Assembly (NCBI GenBank): GCA_038215555.1
Contig: JBBQQT010000001.1
Location: 17,998-81,997, forward strand
Reading direction: 5' to 3'
Length of the DNA stretch: 64,000 bases
From: PFJX01 sp038215555
GTDB taxonomy: Bacteria > Pseudomonadota > Gammaproteobacteria > Burkholderiales > Thiobacillaceae
In this document: one piece after another, positions 24,075 to 32,894 of the stretch
Position numbering within the stretch: position 1 is the stretch's first letter
How the letters are laid out: each line of letters starts with the position of its first letter
Position numbers and translations under genes: made by a program
The notes under the pieces: model-generated
The model's database searches: none
The model's input: only the letters and a program-made list of their open reading frames with translations
Told to the model about the DNA's origin: nothing

Positions 24075-25583
24075 ATGATCAAGAAATTCCACGCTCAAAC
24101 GACCCGCGATGCTTTGCGTCAGGTGCGTGATGCGCTCGGCGCCAGCGCCTTGATCCTGTCCAACCGACAGGTCGCGGGTGGCGTCGAGATCATTGCCGTG
24201 GCGGATATGGACATGGCCGCGCTGGCCGCGCAGGCCGAACCGGCATTGTGGCGCACACCGCCAGCCGCACAGGCCGCCCAGCCGGCGCCACGTGCGGTGC
24301 AGGCGCCTTTGCCGATTCAGACGCCTTTTCCAGTTCACATTTCAGCCCACACTCCAGCCCCGGTCGCGTCATCCAGTCTGTCGCTTGATGAAGTCAAGCC
24401 GCAACTGGCTACGTTGGCCGACTATCTGGCCGAGCGCGACGTCTCGACGCTGATTCGCCCCTCCCCGAATCGGCATGCCGCAGCAACCGCCACTCCGGTG
24501 CAAACGCAGGCGGATAGGCCAATTGCTGAAAAAAATGGGGCTGTTCCGGGTGGTCACGCATCATCCAAACCCCATGCCGGCAACGATGCGGTGGATGAAT
24601 TGGCGCGTGAAATGCGCCTGCTGCGCGGCATGGTGGAAGGTCAACTTGCCGGCTTTGCCTGGCATGATCTGACCCGGCGCGACCCAGTGCGGGTGGAAGC
24701 AATGAAACGCTTGCTGGCCGCTGGTTTTTCCGCCGCTTTCGCGCGCATGTTGCTGGAACGTTTGCCGGAAGATGAGGCGGATCTGGCGCAGGCGTTGAAA
24801 TGGATCAAATCCACCATCGCGCACAATCTGAAACTCGCCACCAGCGCCGACGACATCATCGAGCGCGGCGGTGTCTATGCGCTGGTCGGACCGACTGGCG
24901 TTGGCAAGACCACTACCGTCGCCAAATTGGCCGCGCGCGCGGTGCTGCGCCACGGCGCGGCCAAGGTGGCGCTGGTCACCACCGATACTTACCGGATTGG
25001 TGCCCAGGATCAACTGCGCATCTATGGCCGCATCCTGGGCACGCCGGTGTTCGCCGTGCGCGATGAAAATGATCTGGAAATGACTTTGTCAGACTTGGCG
25101 GGTCGGCATCTGGTCTTTATTGATACCGTTGGCATGAGCCAGCGCGACAAGCGGTTGGCCGAGCAGGTTGCGCTGCTTTGCGGCGAGCAGCGCGATGTCA
25201 AACGGCTGTTGCTGCTCGGTGCGCCGAGTCAGGGTTTGACGTTGGAAGAAGTGGCGCGGGCTTACAGCGGCCCGGGGCTGATCGGCTGCATTCTGACCAA
25301 GATCGACGAAGCGCTGACCTATGGCCCGGTGCTGGATGTCGCGATACGGCATGAGTTGCCAGTGCATTTCGTCACCAATGGTCAGCGCGTGCCGGAAGAT
25401 CTGCATCTGGCGAACGCGGTTTATCTGGCCGATCGCGCTTTCCGGATCAATCAGCCTGAATCGCCGTTTACCCAGGACGATAACGATTACCCGGTTCTGC
25501 TGGCGGCGGCGCTGGAATCCGCTTCGATCTCGGACAGGAAGGAAGATGCCACAGGCAGAGGAGGCTGGGGTGCGTCTGGCTGA
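24075..25583 (+). CDS. flhF: Flagellar SRP-like GTPase FlhF
   Basis: A 502-residue SRP-family GTPase that helps set flagellar position and number. The N-terminal B domain starts MIKKFHAQTTRDALRQVRDALG. A variable Ala/Pro-rich linker (residues about 60-160) follows, then the NG domain with P-loop GPTGVGKTTTVAKLA, TTDTYRIGAQDQL, and DTVGMSQRDKR in the G3 region. Its last 38 bases overlap the following MinD-like gene. Confidence 0.95.
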   Translation: MIKKFHAQTTRDALRQVRDALGASALILSNRQVAGGVEIIAVADMDMAALAAQAEPALWRTPPAAQAAQPAPRAVQAPLPIQTPFPVHISAHTPAPVASSSLSLDEVKPQLATLADYLAERDVSTLIRPSPNRHAAATATPVQTQADRPIAEKNGAVPGGHASSKPHAGNDAVDELAREMRLLRGMVEGQLAGFAWHDLTRRDPVRVEAMKRLLAAGFSAAFARMLLERLPEDEADLAQALKWIKSTIAHNLKLATSADDIIERGGVYALVGPTGVGKTTTVAKLAARAVLRHGAAKVALVTTDTYRIGAQDQLRIYGRILGTPVFAVRDENDLEMTLSDLAGRHLVFIDTVGMSQRDKRLAEQVALLCGEQRDVKRLLLLGAPSQGLTLEEVARAYSGPGLIGCILTKIDEALTYGPVLDVAIRHELPVHFVTNGQRVPEDLHLANAVYLADRAFRINQPESPFTQDDNDYPVLLAAALESASISDRKEDATGRGGWGASG

Positions 25584-26406
25584 ACCACTCGACCAGGCCA
25601 GCGGCTTGCGCCGCTTGTTTGCACCGGAACCGACGTTTCATGCGCTGGGCGTGATCGGGCCGGATTCGCGACTGACCGCCCGTGCTTGCACCGCACTCGC
25701 CCTCGGACTCGGGCGGCGCGGGCATCGGGTGATGGTAATGGATGAGACGCGGCCGCCGAACAACGTTGCCGCGCTGCTCGGCGTTCTACCCCGACATGGT
25801 CTGGCAGATGCGCCTGGTCGGGGCCTGGTTTCCGTCCTCCGACAGGCGAACGATGGCCTGGTCTTGTTGGCGGCGCAGAATGGCTTGAATATTCTGGCCA
25901 GCTGGTCCGAGCATCAATTGCTCGACATGACCGATGATTGGCGTGCACGCGCTGATGCGCCGGAATGGTTCTTGCTGAATGGCGGCGATGGTGTCTTGCG
26001 TCATTACAGCCTCGCCACCACGGCGAATTTGCGCGTCCTGGTATTGCCCGGCAAACGGGCTTCTCTGGCCGATGCCTATGCCGCGATGAAAGCCGCGCAT
26101 GCGGCCTGGGCGGGCAAGCATTGGCTGGTTCTGGTGGTCGGCGCAGAGGCTGGACAGGCACTCAGCCTGTTCACCGCGCTAAGTGAAACGGCGCAACGTT
26201 TTCTTGGCCTGACGCCGGTGTTTCTCGGTTGTATTGCGAGCGATCTGCCGGGCGAACAGCCTGGTCCGCTGGAAGCGGTGCTGGTTGATCTATTGAGTGA
26301 TGCGGGGGGGCGTCAGGTTGAAGCGGACAGGATCAATTTTGAACAGTATTGGCAACGTATGTGGCTATATAGCCGTTTGGCCGCCGAAGCGGCCGGCAAG
26401 AGGTGA
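25546..26406 (+). CDS. Degenerate FlhG/FleN (MinD-like) protein without a P-loop
   Basis: A 286-residue protein in the exact place of flhG between flhF and fliA. The MinD fold is recognisable (ALALGLGRRGHRVMVMDETRPPNNVAALLG; later LRVLVLPGKRASLADAYAAMKA), but the Walker A motif KGGxGKT is replaced by GPDSRLTAR. The deviant Lys and the phosphate loop are therefore absent. It probably does not hydrolyse ATP and may act by binding FlhF or FleQ-like partners (inference). ATG 25546 has a strong AGGAAGG site just before it and overlaps flhF. Confidence 0.8.
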   Translation: MPQAEEAGVRLAEPLDQASGLRRLFAPEPTFHALGVIGPDSRLTARACTALALGLGRRGHRVMVMDETRPPNNVAALLGVLPRHGLADAPGRGLVSVLRQANDGLVLLAAQNGLNILASWSEHQLLDMTDDWRARADAPEWFLLNGGDGVLRHYSLATTANLRVLVLPGKRASLADAYAAMKAAHAAWAGKHWLVLVVGAEAGQALSLFTALSETAQRFLGLTPVFLGCIASDLPGEQPGPLEAVLVDLLSDAGGRQVEADRINFEQYWQRMWLYSRLAAEAAGKR

Positions 26407-26412
26407 GCGAGC

Positions 26413-27138
26413 ATGAACGCCGCAGCGCAGGTGATTGATAAAGACGCCCTGGTCAGGACGCACCTTCCCATGGTCAAGCGGATTGCTTACCACATGATGA
26501 CCCGCCTGCCCGCATGCGTCGAAGTCGATGATCTGGTGCAAGCCGGGCTGATCGGCCTGCTCGATGCCGTCGATCGCTTCGATTGCGAGCAAGGCGCACA
26601 TTTCGAGACCTATGCCACCCAGCGCGTGCGTGGCGCAATGCTGGATGAATTACGCGATGCGGATTGGGCGACGCGCAATGTACGGCGCGCTGGTCGGCAG
26701 ATTGAAAACACCATCAATATCTTGCAGCAACGTCACCACCGGCCGCCTTCCGAGCAGGAAATCGCCGCCGAGATGGGCCTCGATATCCAGACCTACTTCG
26801 AATTGTTGAATGATGCCCGTGGCGCGCAACTCGTTTACTTCGAAGATTTGCACAGCAGTGATGGCGATGATTTCCTTGAACGCTTTGCCGATGGCCAGAA
26901 TCAGGCGCCGTTCGACATTCTGGCTTCACGCCATTTCAAGGGCGCGCTGAGCAACGCAGTCGGCGTGCTGCCGGAGCGGGAAAAGCAGCTCATGGGCATG
27001 TATTACGAGCAGGACATGAATTTCAAGGAGATTGGCGTCGTCCTCGGCGTCTCCGAATCTCGTGTCTGCCAACTGCATGGTCAGGCCATCTCCCGCCTGC
27101 GCGGGCGGCTGCGTGACTGGTCGTCGAATCCGGAATAA
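26413..27138 (+). CDS. fliA: Flagellar sigma factor sigma28
   Basis: A 241-residue FliA, which transcribes late flagellar and chemotaxis genes. Region 2 appears as VEVDDLVQAGLIGLLDAVDRFD and FETYATQRVRGAMLDELRDADW. Region 3 is present, and region 4 is NFKEIGVVLGVSESRVCQLHGQAISRLR. It is closely spaced with its neighbours in the flhBAF-flhG-like-fliA-motCD series. Its antisigma factor FlgM is not in the window. Confidence 0.97.
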   Translation: MNAAAQVIDKDALVRTHLPMVKRIAYHMMTRLPACVEVDDLVQAGLIGLLDAVDRFDCEQGAHFETYATQRVRGAMLDELRDADWATRNVRRAGRQIENTINILQQRHHRPPSEQEIAAEMGLDIQTYFELLNDARGAQLVYFEDLHSSDGDDFLERFADGQNQAPFDILASRHFKGALSNAVGVLPEREKQLMGMYYEQDMNFKEIGVVLGVSESRVCQLHGQAISRLRGRLRDWSSNPE

Positions 27139-27167
27139 GAACCGGAAAAGGAATAGGTCCGCTGACT

Positions 27168-27908
27168 ATGGACATCCTCAGTATTGTTGGCATCGGCCTC
27201 GGGTTTACTGCCATTCTGCTCGGCCAGTTCCTCGAGGGCGGGCACATCAGTTCGTTGCTCCAGTTCACCGCCTTCATGATCGTCATTGGCGGCACGCTGG
27301 GCGCGGTCATGTTGCAAACCAGCCTGAAAGTGTTTCTCGATGGCCTCAACATGCTGAAGTGGGTGGTGCAGCCGCCGCGCATTGCGAGTCAGGAAACCTT
27401 GAATATGCTGATCGAATGGAGCCAGAAGGCCCGCCGTGGTGGTCTGCTGGCGTTGGAGCCATTCATCGAACAGCAGCAGGATCTGTTCCATAGGCGTGGT
27501 TTGCAGATGCTGGTCGACGGCGCCGAGCCGGAGGTGTTGCGGGAGACACTGGAACTCGATCTGCAGAGTTATGAACAACATCATATTGATGCCGCCAAGG
27601 TCTGGCAGACGGCCGGCGGCTATTCGCCGACCATCGGTATTCTCGGCGCGGTGATGGGTCTGATCCATGTCATGGAGAACCTGTCCGACCCATCGAAACT
27701 GGGTTCCGGCATCGCGGTGGCCTTTGTCGCGACGATCTATGGCGTTGGCGGCGCCAACCTGTTTTTCCTGCCGGTTGCCGGCAAATTGCGTTACTGGGTC
27801 GGGCGCCAGGTGAGCAACAAGGAATTATTCATCCAAGGCATCGTCGCCATCGCGAATGGCGAAAATCCACGCGTGATCGAGGCGAAGCTGCAGGGCTATC
27901 TGTCCTGA
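27168..27908 (+). CDS. motC: Flagellar motor stator MotC (MotA-like)
   Basis: A 246-residue MotA/PomA-family stator protein with four transmembrane segments (GIGLGFTAILLGQF, FMIVIGGTLGAVML, YSPTIGILGAVMGLIHVM, AVAFVATIYGVGGANLFFLPVA). The absence of a long cytoplasmic extension and the pairing with a MotB-like gene fit the MotCD stators found after fliA in many beta- and gammaproteobacteria. It conducts the ions that drive flagellar rotation. Confidence 0.9.
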   Translation: MDILSIVGIGLGFTAILLGQFLEGGHISSLLQFTAFMIVIGGTLGAVMLQTSLKVFLDGLNMLKWVVQPPRIASQETLNMLIEWSQKARRGGLLALEPFIEQQQDLFHRRGLQMLVDGAEPEVLRETLELDLQSYEQHHIDAAKVWQTAGGYSPTIGILGAVMGLIHVMENLSDPSKLGSGIAVAFVATIYGVGGANLFFLPVAGKLRYWVGRQVSNKELFIQGIVAIANGENPRVIEAKLQGYLS

Positions 27909-27923
27909 TGCCGGATTGTTGAC

Positions 27924-28754
27924 ATGGCGCGCAAGAAAATCCGCGAAGAGCATGAAAACCTGGAACGCTGGCTGGTTTCCTACGCCGATTTCATTACGCT
28001 GCTGTTTGCTTTTTTTGTGGTGATGTATTCCATCTCGTCGGTCAACGAGGGGAAATATCGGGTGATGTCAGATGCCCTGGTCAGCGCCTTCAAAGAACCG
28101 CCGACTACGAAAAAGCTGATCGAGATGCAGACCAAGCATCCCGAAATGATGACTGGTACCGGGCAGCCAATCGGCAAGAGCGTGCAGCAGTCGGGCGTTG
28201 CGGCGGATCGCGCCAAAGCGGCCGAGAGCATGAAAAAAGTCGCCAAGAATGTGTTGCAAGCGATGCAGCCTTTGATCCAGAACGGCAAGGTGCGGGTTAC
28301 CCAATCGCCGCGCGGAATCACCGTCGAAATCAACGCCAGCGTCCTGTTCAAGAGTGGCGAGGCGGTGTTGCAACCGCAATCGACGGAAGCGCTGGCCGCG
28401 GTGGCGCAGGTGCTGGGCCAGGTCGACAATCCGATCCAGGTTGAAGGTCACACCGACAATATTCCGATCAGCAGCCCGAATTTTCCTTCCAACTGGGAAC
28501 TATCATCCTCGCGCGCTGGCAGCGTGGTGCGCCTGTTCACCGAGCGCGGCGTTCCTGCTGCGCGCATGGTGGCGATTGGTTACGCCGATAACCGACCGGT
28601 GGATACCAATGCCACACCTGACGGCCGCAGCCGGAATCGGCGGGTGAATGTGTTGATCCTGAACGAGGTGGGCGGTGTGGCGAGTGAAATCGCCCTGCAG
28701 GATGATGGCTTGATTACTCAGACCACCGGTCAATCCGGCGCACCGATCAGGTGA
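27924..28754 (+). CDS. motD: Flagellar motor stator MotD (MotB-like)
   Basis: A 276-residue protein. The N-terminal plug and single membrane helix carry the ion-binding Asp of stators (SYADFITLLFAFFVVMYS), and a linker leads to an OmpA-like peptidoglycan-binding domain (VEGHTDNIPISSPNFPSNWELSSSRA ... NRRVNVLI). It anchors the MotC ring to the cell wall. Its last 25 bases overlap the convergent PilZ-like gene. Confidence 0.93.
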   Translation: MARKKIREEHENLERWLVSYADFITLLFAFFVVMYSISSVNEGKYRVMSDALVSAFKEPPTTKKLIEMQTKHPEMMTGTGQPIGKSVQQSGVAADRAKAAESMKKVAKNVLQAMQPLIQNGKVRVTQSPRGITVEINASVLFKSGEAVLQPQSTEALAAVAQVLGQVDNPIQVEGHTDNIPISSPNFPSNWELSSSRAGSVVRLFTERGVPAARMVAIGYADNRPVDTNATPDGRSRNRRVNVLILNEVGGVASEIALQDDGLITQTTGQSGAPIR

Positions 28755-30334
28755 GTGGCGGGGGGGGGGTCGGTGACTTTTCCGAGAGAATGCATCTGGA
28801 AGCGAAACAGTTCAATGCTGGGTGTCGCTTCGATGCGCTTTTCAATCTGAACCAACTGGGCCCCTTGCGGGGTGTTGATCTCCGCCGGGATGTCGGGGGC
28901 AAAGCAGCCCGGCTGTGACAGTAGCATCGGCAACTGCTTGGTATTCGGGCTTGGCTGCAATAACAGGCTCGACCATTGGCGTCCGTTGTCCTTGCGGCGC
29001 ACATGCACGGCCAATGCCTGAGGCGCCAGTAGTTGCACGCCAAAACACATTTCGCCCTGGCTCGGGATACGGAACCAGCGAACCAGGCCAATGCTCCATT
29101 CGGTTTTGTTCTGGCGTACGCTGACCACATCACCCACCCGGATCTGGATCGTTGCGTTGCCGGCTTTGATCAACGCCAAGCCGCCCAAGCTGGCATTCAT
29201 GGTCTTGCAACGAAGGATGGTGGGCGGCGACTCGTTGACGCCTATTCCATAATGAATCGTATCTTCTGTTGCGGCTGGTGAGATCAGTTGAAGCACCGAC
29301 TTGAGGCCAAAGCTGACTTCGAAATCATGCGTATTGGCTTGCTTGCGGCGCAGCGATTGTCGTTGCAGTGAAGCGCCCCAATTCAATTTGAGGCGACGCA
29401 ACATGGTCGGATAAGCCGGATCCTGGGCGACATCGGGCAAGCCGATTCGGTCGGCGGCTTCCTTGTTTTTCAGGTGCGTCGAGATCAGGGCCAGATGCTT
29501 CGCCAGTTCGGTGGTGTTGAGCAACAAATCCCAGCGTGGGTTGGTCGGATGTCCGTCGCGGGTGATCGGCGTTGGCGGACCATCGGTATACACCTCGACG
29601 ATGAACAAGCCGGAATGGCTTTTGACCGATTCTTCTGCCGGGTTGATTGTCGCCAGATTGCCAAAGCGGGTGATGATGTCCTTCGCCCAGGGCAACTCCG
29701 CTTGTGGGAAGCGATAGGGATCGGCCAGTGCAAGCAGCAATGTGGCCTTGTAAATCTGTTCGATTGAAAGCATTTTTGCGCCGCTTTCGGGGATCGATTC
29801 CCGCATCCCGTTGCGCAGCGCGTAATTGTAGGTCTGGTGCAAATCGATCCAAACCCCTTCCGAGACGGGGTCATGGGTTTCAAAACTGATTTCCAGGATG
29901 GCCTGCAAGGCCAGCAGAATGCGTTGCAGATACAGCGGTACCGGATTGCCGCCGAACAGATGAAAGCGACGTTTCAACCAGTCCAGCAACAGCGTTTTGT
30001 AATTGTCCGCAAGCTCGCGCAGCAAGCGTCTGGCCAGATCGGCATTGCGTTGCTGCTTGGGTAGCAACGGCAACGGTATCGAGTCGTAATGCTGATAGAG
30101 CGAAGCGACAATGTCTTCAACGACGGGAGTCATCCGTTCGATGATCTTGGCGCGGGTATCCTGCGCCACATCAATCTGGTTCAGCGTGGCCAGATAGTCG
30201 GCCATGATGTTTGCTGCCTCGGTCGGGTTGGAGAGCGGCAAGCGCGTCAGCCAAGCCTCAACTTGCTTGGGTTTCGTCTCCAAGTTTATATTTCGACCCG
30301 GCTCGCGGATGGGCAGTACGTATCTGGGTAGCAT
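28730..30334 (-). CDS. Large protein with a C-terminal PilZ-like domain
   Basis: A 534-residue soluble protein, largely helical in residues 1-330, that I do not recognise. From about residue 345 the sequence resembles a PilZ domain: a basic stretch QRQSLRRK is followed by MNASLGGLALI, fitting the (D/N)xSxxG half of the c-di-GMP motif. It lies convergent to the motor genes, so a c-di-GMP link to motility is plausible but unproven. A ten-C tract (28760-28769, read as G on the plus strand) lies nine codons from its end, where slippage would change the C-terminus. Confidence 0.7.
   Translation of the reverse strand: MLPRYVLPIREPGRNINLETKPKQVEAWLTRLPLSNPTEAANIMADYLATLNQIDVAQDTRAKIIERMTPVVEDIVASLYQHYDSIPLPLLPKQQRNADLARRLLRELADNYKTLLLDWLKRRFHLFGGNPVPLYLQRILLALQAILEISFETHDPVSEGVWIDLHQTYNYALRNGMRESIPESGAKMLSIEQIYKATLLLALADPYRFPQAELPWAKDIITRFGNLATINPAEESVKSHSGLFIVEVYTDGPPTPITRDGHPTNPRWDLLLNTTELAKHLALISTHLKNKEAADRIGLPDVAQDPAYPTMLRRLKLNWGASLQRQSLRRKQANTHDFEVSFGLKSVLQLISPAATEDTIHYGIGVNESPPTILRCKTMNASLGGLALIKAGNATIQIRVGDVVSVRQNKTEWSIGLVRWFRIPSQGEMCFGVQLLAPQALAVHVRRKDNGRQWSSLLLQPSPNTKQLPMLLSQPGCFAPDIPAEINTPQGAQLVQIEKRIEATPSIELFRFQMHSLGKVTDPPPATHLIGAPD
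28760..28769. repeat. Ten-base G/C homopolymer near the 3' end of the PilZ-like gene
   Basis: A run of exactly ten G on the plus strand encodes Asp-Pro-Pro-Pro on the minus strand. It lies just beyond the motD stop. Tracts of this length slip during replication in other genomes and are also frequent sites of sequencing error. Confidence 0.9.
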
Positions 30335-30466
30335 TGGTTGACTTGACTCCTCGGGTTTGCATTCTACCCGTCACGAAATTGGCAGCAAAAGGCTTTTCGA
30401 CTGACTGTCTGGCCCAGCCTGTTGATGTCCTGTGCAGGGCTCATTTCTGCAGGCCCGATGGAGTCC

Positions 30467-30499
30467 GAACTGGCAACGAACTGGCAACGAACTGGCAAT
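30467..30499. repeat. 11-bp tandem repeat in the intergenic region
   Basis: Three units of GAACTGGCAAC (30467-30477, 30478-30488, 30489-30499, the last ending T) lie in the 266-base gap between the divergent PilZ-like gene and the tlpA-like gene. The unit length is close to one helical turn, so the copies would lie on one face of the DNA. The rest of the gap shows no clear promoter or other element. Confidence 0.85.
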
Positions 30500-30600
30500 A
30501 TTCCGCGCTGAATTTGCAAAACAATTCGCAAAACTTTGCACAATGAATGAACTCCCTTGCGCCAAGGGACTCACAAATTTCCATTGAAAAGAGACTTGAC

Positions 30601-31050
30601 ATGATCCGACGCGCTACTTTCTTGATTTTTCTCGCCCTGGCCAGCCTGTCTGCACAGGCCTTCACGTTGGTAGACAGCAAAGGTAAAGCGCATTCACTTG
30701 CGCAATATAAAGGCAAGTGGGTTCTGGTCAATTTCTGGGCAACCTGGTGTCCGCCCTGTCTGGAAGAAATCCCCGATCTTGTCGCGCTGCATGAAAACAA
30801 GAAAAACAATCTGGTTGTTCTCGGTGTGGCGATGGACTATCGCGATGCCAAAACCGTGTTGCAGTTTTCGGATCAGATGATGGTGTCCTACCCGATCATT
30901 CTGGGCGACCAGAAGTCGGCGGCTCAGGTGGGGACCATCCCGGGCTTGCCTACCACCTATCTCTACAACCCGCAGGGCAAGGTTGTCGCCTACAACGTCG
31001 GGGTCATCACGCGCGAAGCGGTTGAGCGCTACATCCACGGCAAAAAATAA
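30601..31050 (+). CDS. TlpA/ResA-like exported thioredoxin-fold protein
   Basis: About 149 residues with a cleavable signal (MIRRATFLIFLALASLSAQA), then a thioredoxin fold with the active site FWATWCPPCLEE and the cis-proline loop GLPTTYLYNPQGKVV. Such proteins reduce disulfides in the periplasm, for example during cytochrome c maturation. The frame is open from 30547, but ATG 30601 gives the signal peptide and follows an AAGAGA site. It begins a four-gene run with another thioredoxin-fold protein, a TolC protein and an adaptor. Confidence 0.88.
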   Translation: MIRRATFLIFLALASLSAQAFTLVDSKGKAHSLAQYKGKWVLVNFWATWCPPCLEEIPDLVALHENKKNNLVVLGVAMDYRDAKTVLQFSDQMMVSYPIILGDQKSAAQVGTIPGLPTTYLYNPQGKVVAYNVGVITREAVERYIHGKK

Positions 31051-31056
31051 GGATTC

Positions 31057-31572
31057 ATGATGCGTTGGTTACTCCTTGTATTCGCTTTTCTGGCCTGGCC
31101 GGCACTGGCCGATGTGCGCGATCCGCATACGCATTTTTTCATGCAGAACATGGGGGATTTCAAGGAAGAACTGGCCACCGCGCAAGCTGAAGGCAAGCAA
31201 GGCGTGCTGGTCATGTTCGAAATGGACGACTGTCCGTTCTGCTCCCGCATGAAGGCGAACATACTGAATCAAACCGCGGTGCAGGATTACTACCGCAAAC
31301 ACTTTCTGATTTACCCGGTGAACGTCAAGGGTGATACCCCGATGCTCGATTTCAAAGGCAAAGACACCACAGAGAAGGCCTTTGCCCTCGATCAACGGGC
31401 GCGAGCGACGCCGGTTTTCGTCTTCTACGATCTGGAAGGTAACCCCATCACCCGCTTTACCGGCGCCATGCAGACCGCTGATGAATTCCTGCTGCTGGGT
31501 CGCTACGTGGTGGAGGGCGGCTACAAGGCCGCGCCATTCAATGTCTATAAGCGGCAGCAGAAAGCGCCATGA
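31057..31572 (+). CDS. SoxW-like periplasmic thioredoxin
   Basis: A 171-residue exported protein (signal MMRWLLLVFAFLAWPALA) with a thioredoxin-like site DDCPFCSRMK and the conserved stretch ARATPVFVFYDLEGNPITRFTG. It resembles SoxW and related thiol-disulfide carriers. An AAGGA ribosome site lies between the previous stop and this ATG. Its TGA overlaps the ATG of the TolC-like gene, so the two are translationally coupled. Confidence 0.82.
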   Translation: MMRWLLLVFAFLAWPALADVRDPHTHFFMQNMGDFKEELATAQAEGKQGVLVMFEMDDCPFCSRMKANILNQTAVQDYYRKHFLIYPVNVKGDTPMLDFKGKDTTEKAFALDQRARATPVFVFYDLEGNPITRFTGAMQTADEFLLLGRYVVEGGYKAAPFNVYKRQQKAP

Positions 31573-32894
31573 TTCGAGGGTTCTGGCGGGGCGGGTTGGG
31601 CCTGATGTTGGGTCTGTCGCTGGTGTTGATCGTAAGCGTGGCGCCGGCGTCAGCGGCGCGATTAACCCTTGAGACGGTATTGGCTCAGGCCGATGCCGCG
31701 CATCCGGAACTTGATTTGGCGCAGGCGCGCAGCGACCTGGCGCAAGCCGAGGCGACGCTGGCGCAAAGCCTGAATGATTTTCGCGTCAACCTCGATGCGT
31801 CGTTGCGAACCGGGCGCAACCCGATCTACAACGATCAATTTCAGCCAGACCATCAACTCCGCCTCAACGCACGCAAAACCTTGATCGACTCCGGTCGTCA
31901 GCAAGCCGGTTCACAGGCGGCTGATCAGGAACGTCAGGCGCGCGGTCTGCAATTGCTGGATGCGCGCGCGCAACGCCAGATTGGCCTGATGGCGCGCTAC
32001 TTCGATGTGTTGCTGGCCGATATGCAGGATGCGGCGGAAACCGAAGCGCTCGCCGTCGCCTATGTCAATTGGGATAACGCCAAGGATCGCCAGGCGCTAG
32101 GCCAGCTTGCGGCATGGGAATTGGTCGAACTGGAGGCTCGCTTCCAGGATGTCTTGACGCGCCGCAACGAAGTGCGCCGCGGACTGCGCGAAAAGCGCAT
32201 GGCGTTGGGCGCGGCGATGAATCTGCCGGGCATGGTGCTGGATGATCTGGTCGACCCGAAACTGCCTGGCAACGAACGGCCGTTGCCCGGTTTCGATCAA
32301 CTGCTGACGCGTGTGCTGGCAGAAAACCCACGTCTGATCGCGCAGAAGCAGCTGCTTGCAGCAGCCAGTCACCGTCTCGCCGGCGCCCGGGTGGAGAACC
32401 GGCCGAGTGTCGAATTCGAGGCCGAGGCTGCCGCCTGGCGTCGCGATTCTTCGACGCGGGATGATCTTCGCGCTGGCTTCAATTTTTCCTGGCCGCTTTG
32501 GCAGGGTGGACGCGCCGATGCGCGAATCGGACGTGAACAGGCGCATTTTCACGTATTGCAGGCGCAGCATGACCAGTTGCAGCAGGATTTGCGCCTCGCC
32601 CTGATCGCGGCCAGCGAGGAAATCCAGTACTTGCGCGACACGGCGCGTCGCAGCGCCGAGATGAATGCCAGTTATCGCGATCAGTATCTGGAAAAGGCGC
32701 GCGCGGAATATGAAATGGAACTGAAAACCAATTTGGGCAACAGCATGGCGGAAACACAATTCGCGCAGATCAGGAAGCGCGCCATCGAATATCGCCTGGC
32801 GCTTGCCTGGGCGCGACTGGATGCTTTGCTGGGCGAGCGCCAACCCGGGTGGGTGCAGGTTGCCGCAACCCACTCAGTCGAGGAGAAAAAATGA
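31569..32894 (+). CDS. TolC-family outer-membrane efflux protein
   Basis: A 441-residue protein with a signal peptide ending PASA, then two long-helix repeats typical of TolC channels (RLTLETVLAQADAAHPELDLAQARSDL; a second set from about residue 235 with ENPRLIAQKQLLAAASHRL). It overlaps the upstream thioredoxin gene and the downstream adaptor gene by ATGA. No inner-membrane pump is in the operon. Confidence 0.85.
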   Translation: MIRGFWRGGLGLMLGLSLVLIVSVAPASAARLTLETVLAQADAAHPELDLAQARSDLAQAEATLAQSLNDFRVNLDASLRTGRNPIYNDQFQPDHQLRLNARKTLIDSGRQQAGSQAADQERQARGLQLLDARAQRQIGLMARYFDVLLADMQDAAETEALAVAYVNWDNAKDRQALGQLAAWELVELEARFQDVLTRRNEVRRGLREKRMALGAAMNLPGMVLDDLVDPKLPGNERPLPGFDQLLTRVLAENPRLIAQKQLLAAASHRLAGARVENRPSVEFEAEAAAWRRDSSTRDDLRAGFNFSWPLWQGGRADARIGREQAHFHVLQAQHDQLQQDLRLALIAASEEIQYLRDTARRSAEMNASYRDQYLEKARAEYEMELKTNLGNSMAETQFAQIRKRAIEYRLALAWARLDALLGERQPGWVQVAATHSVEEKK

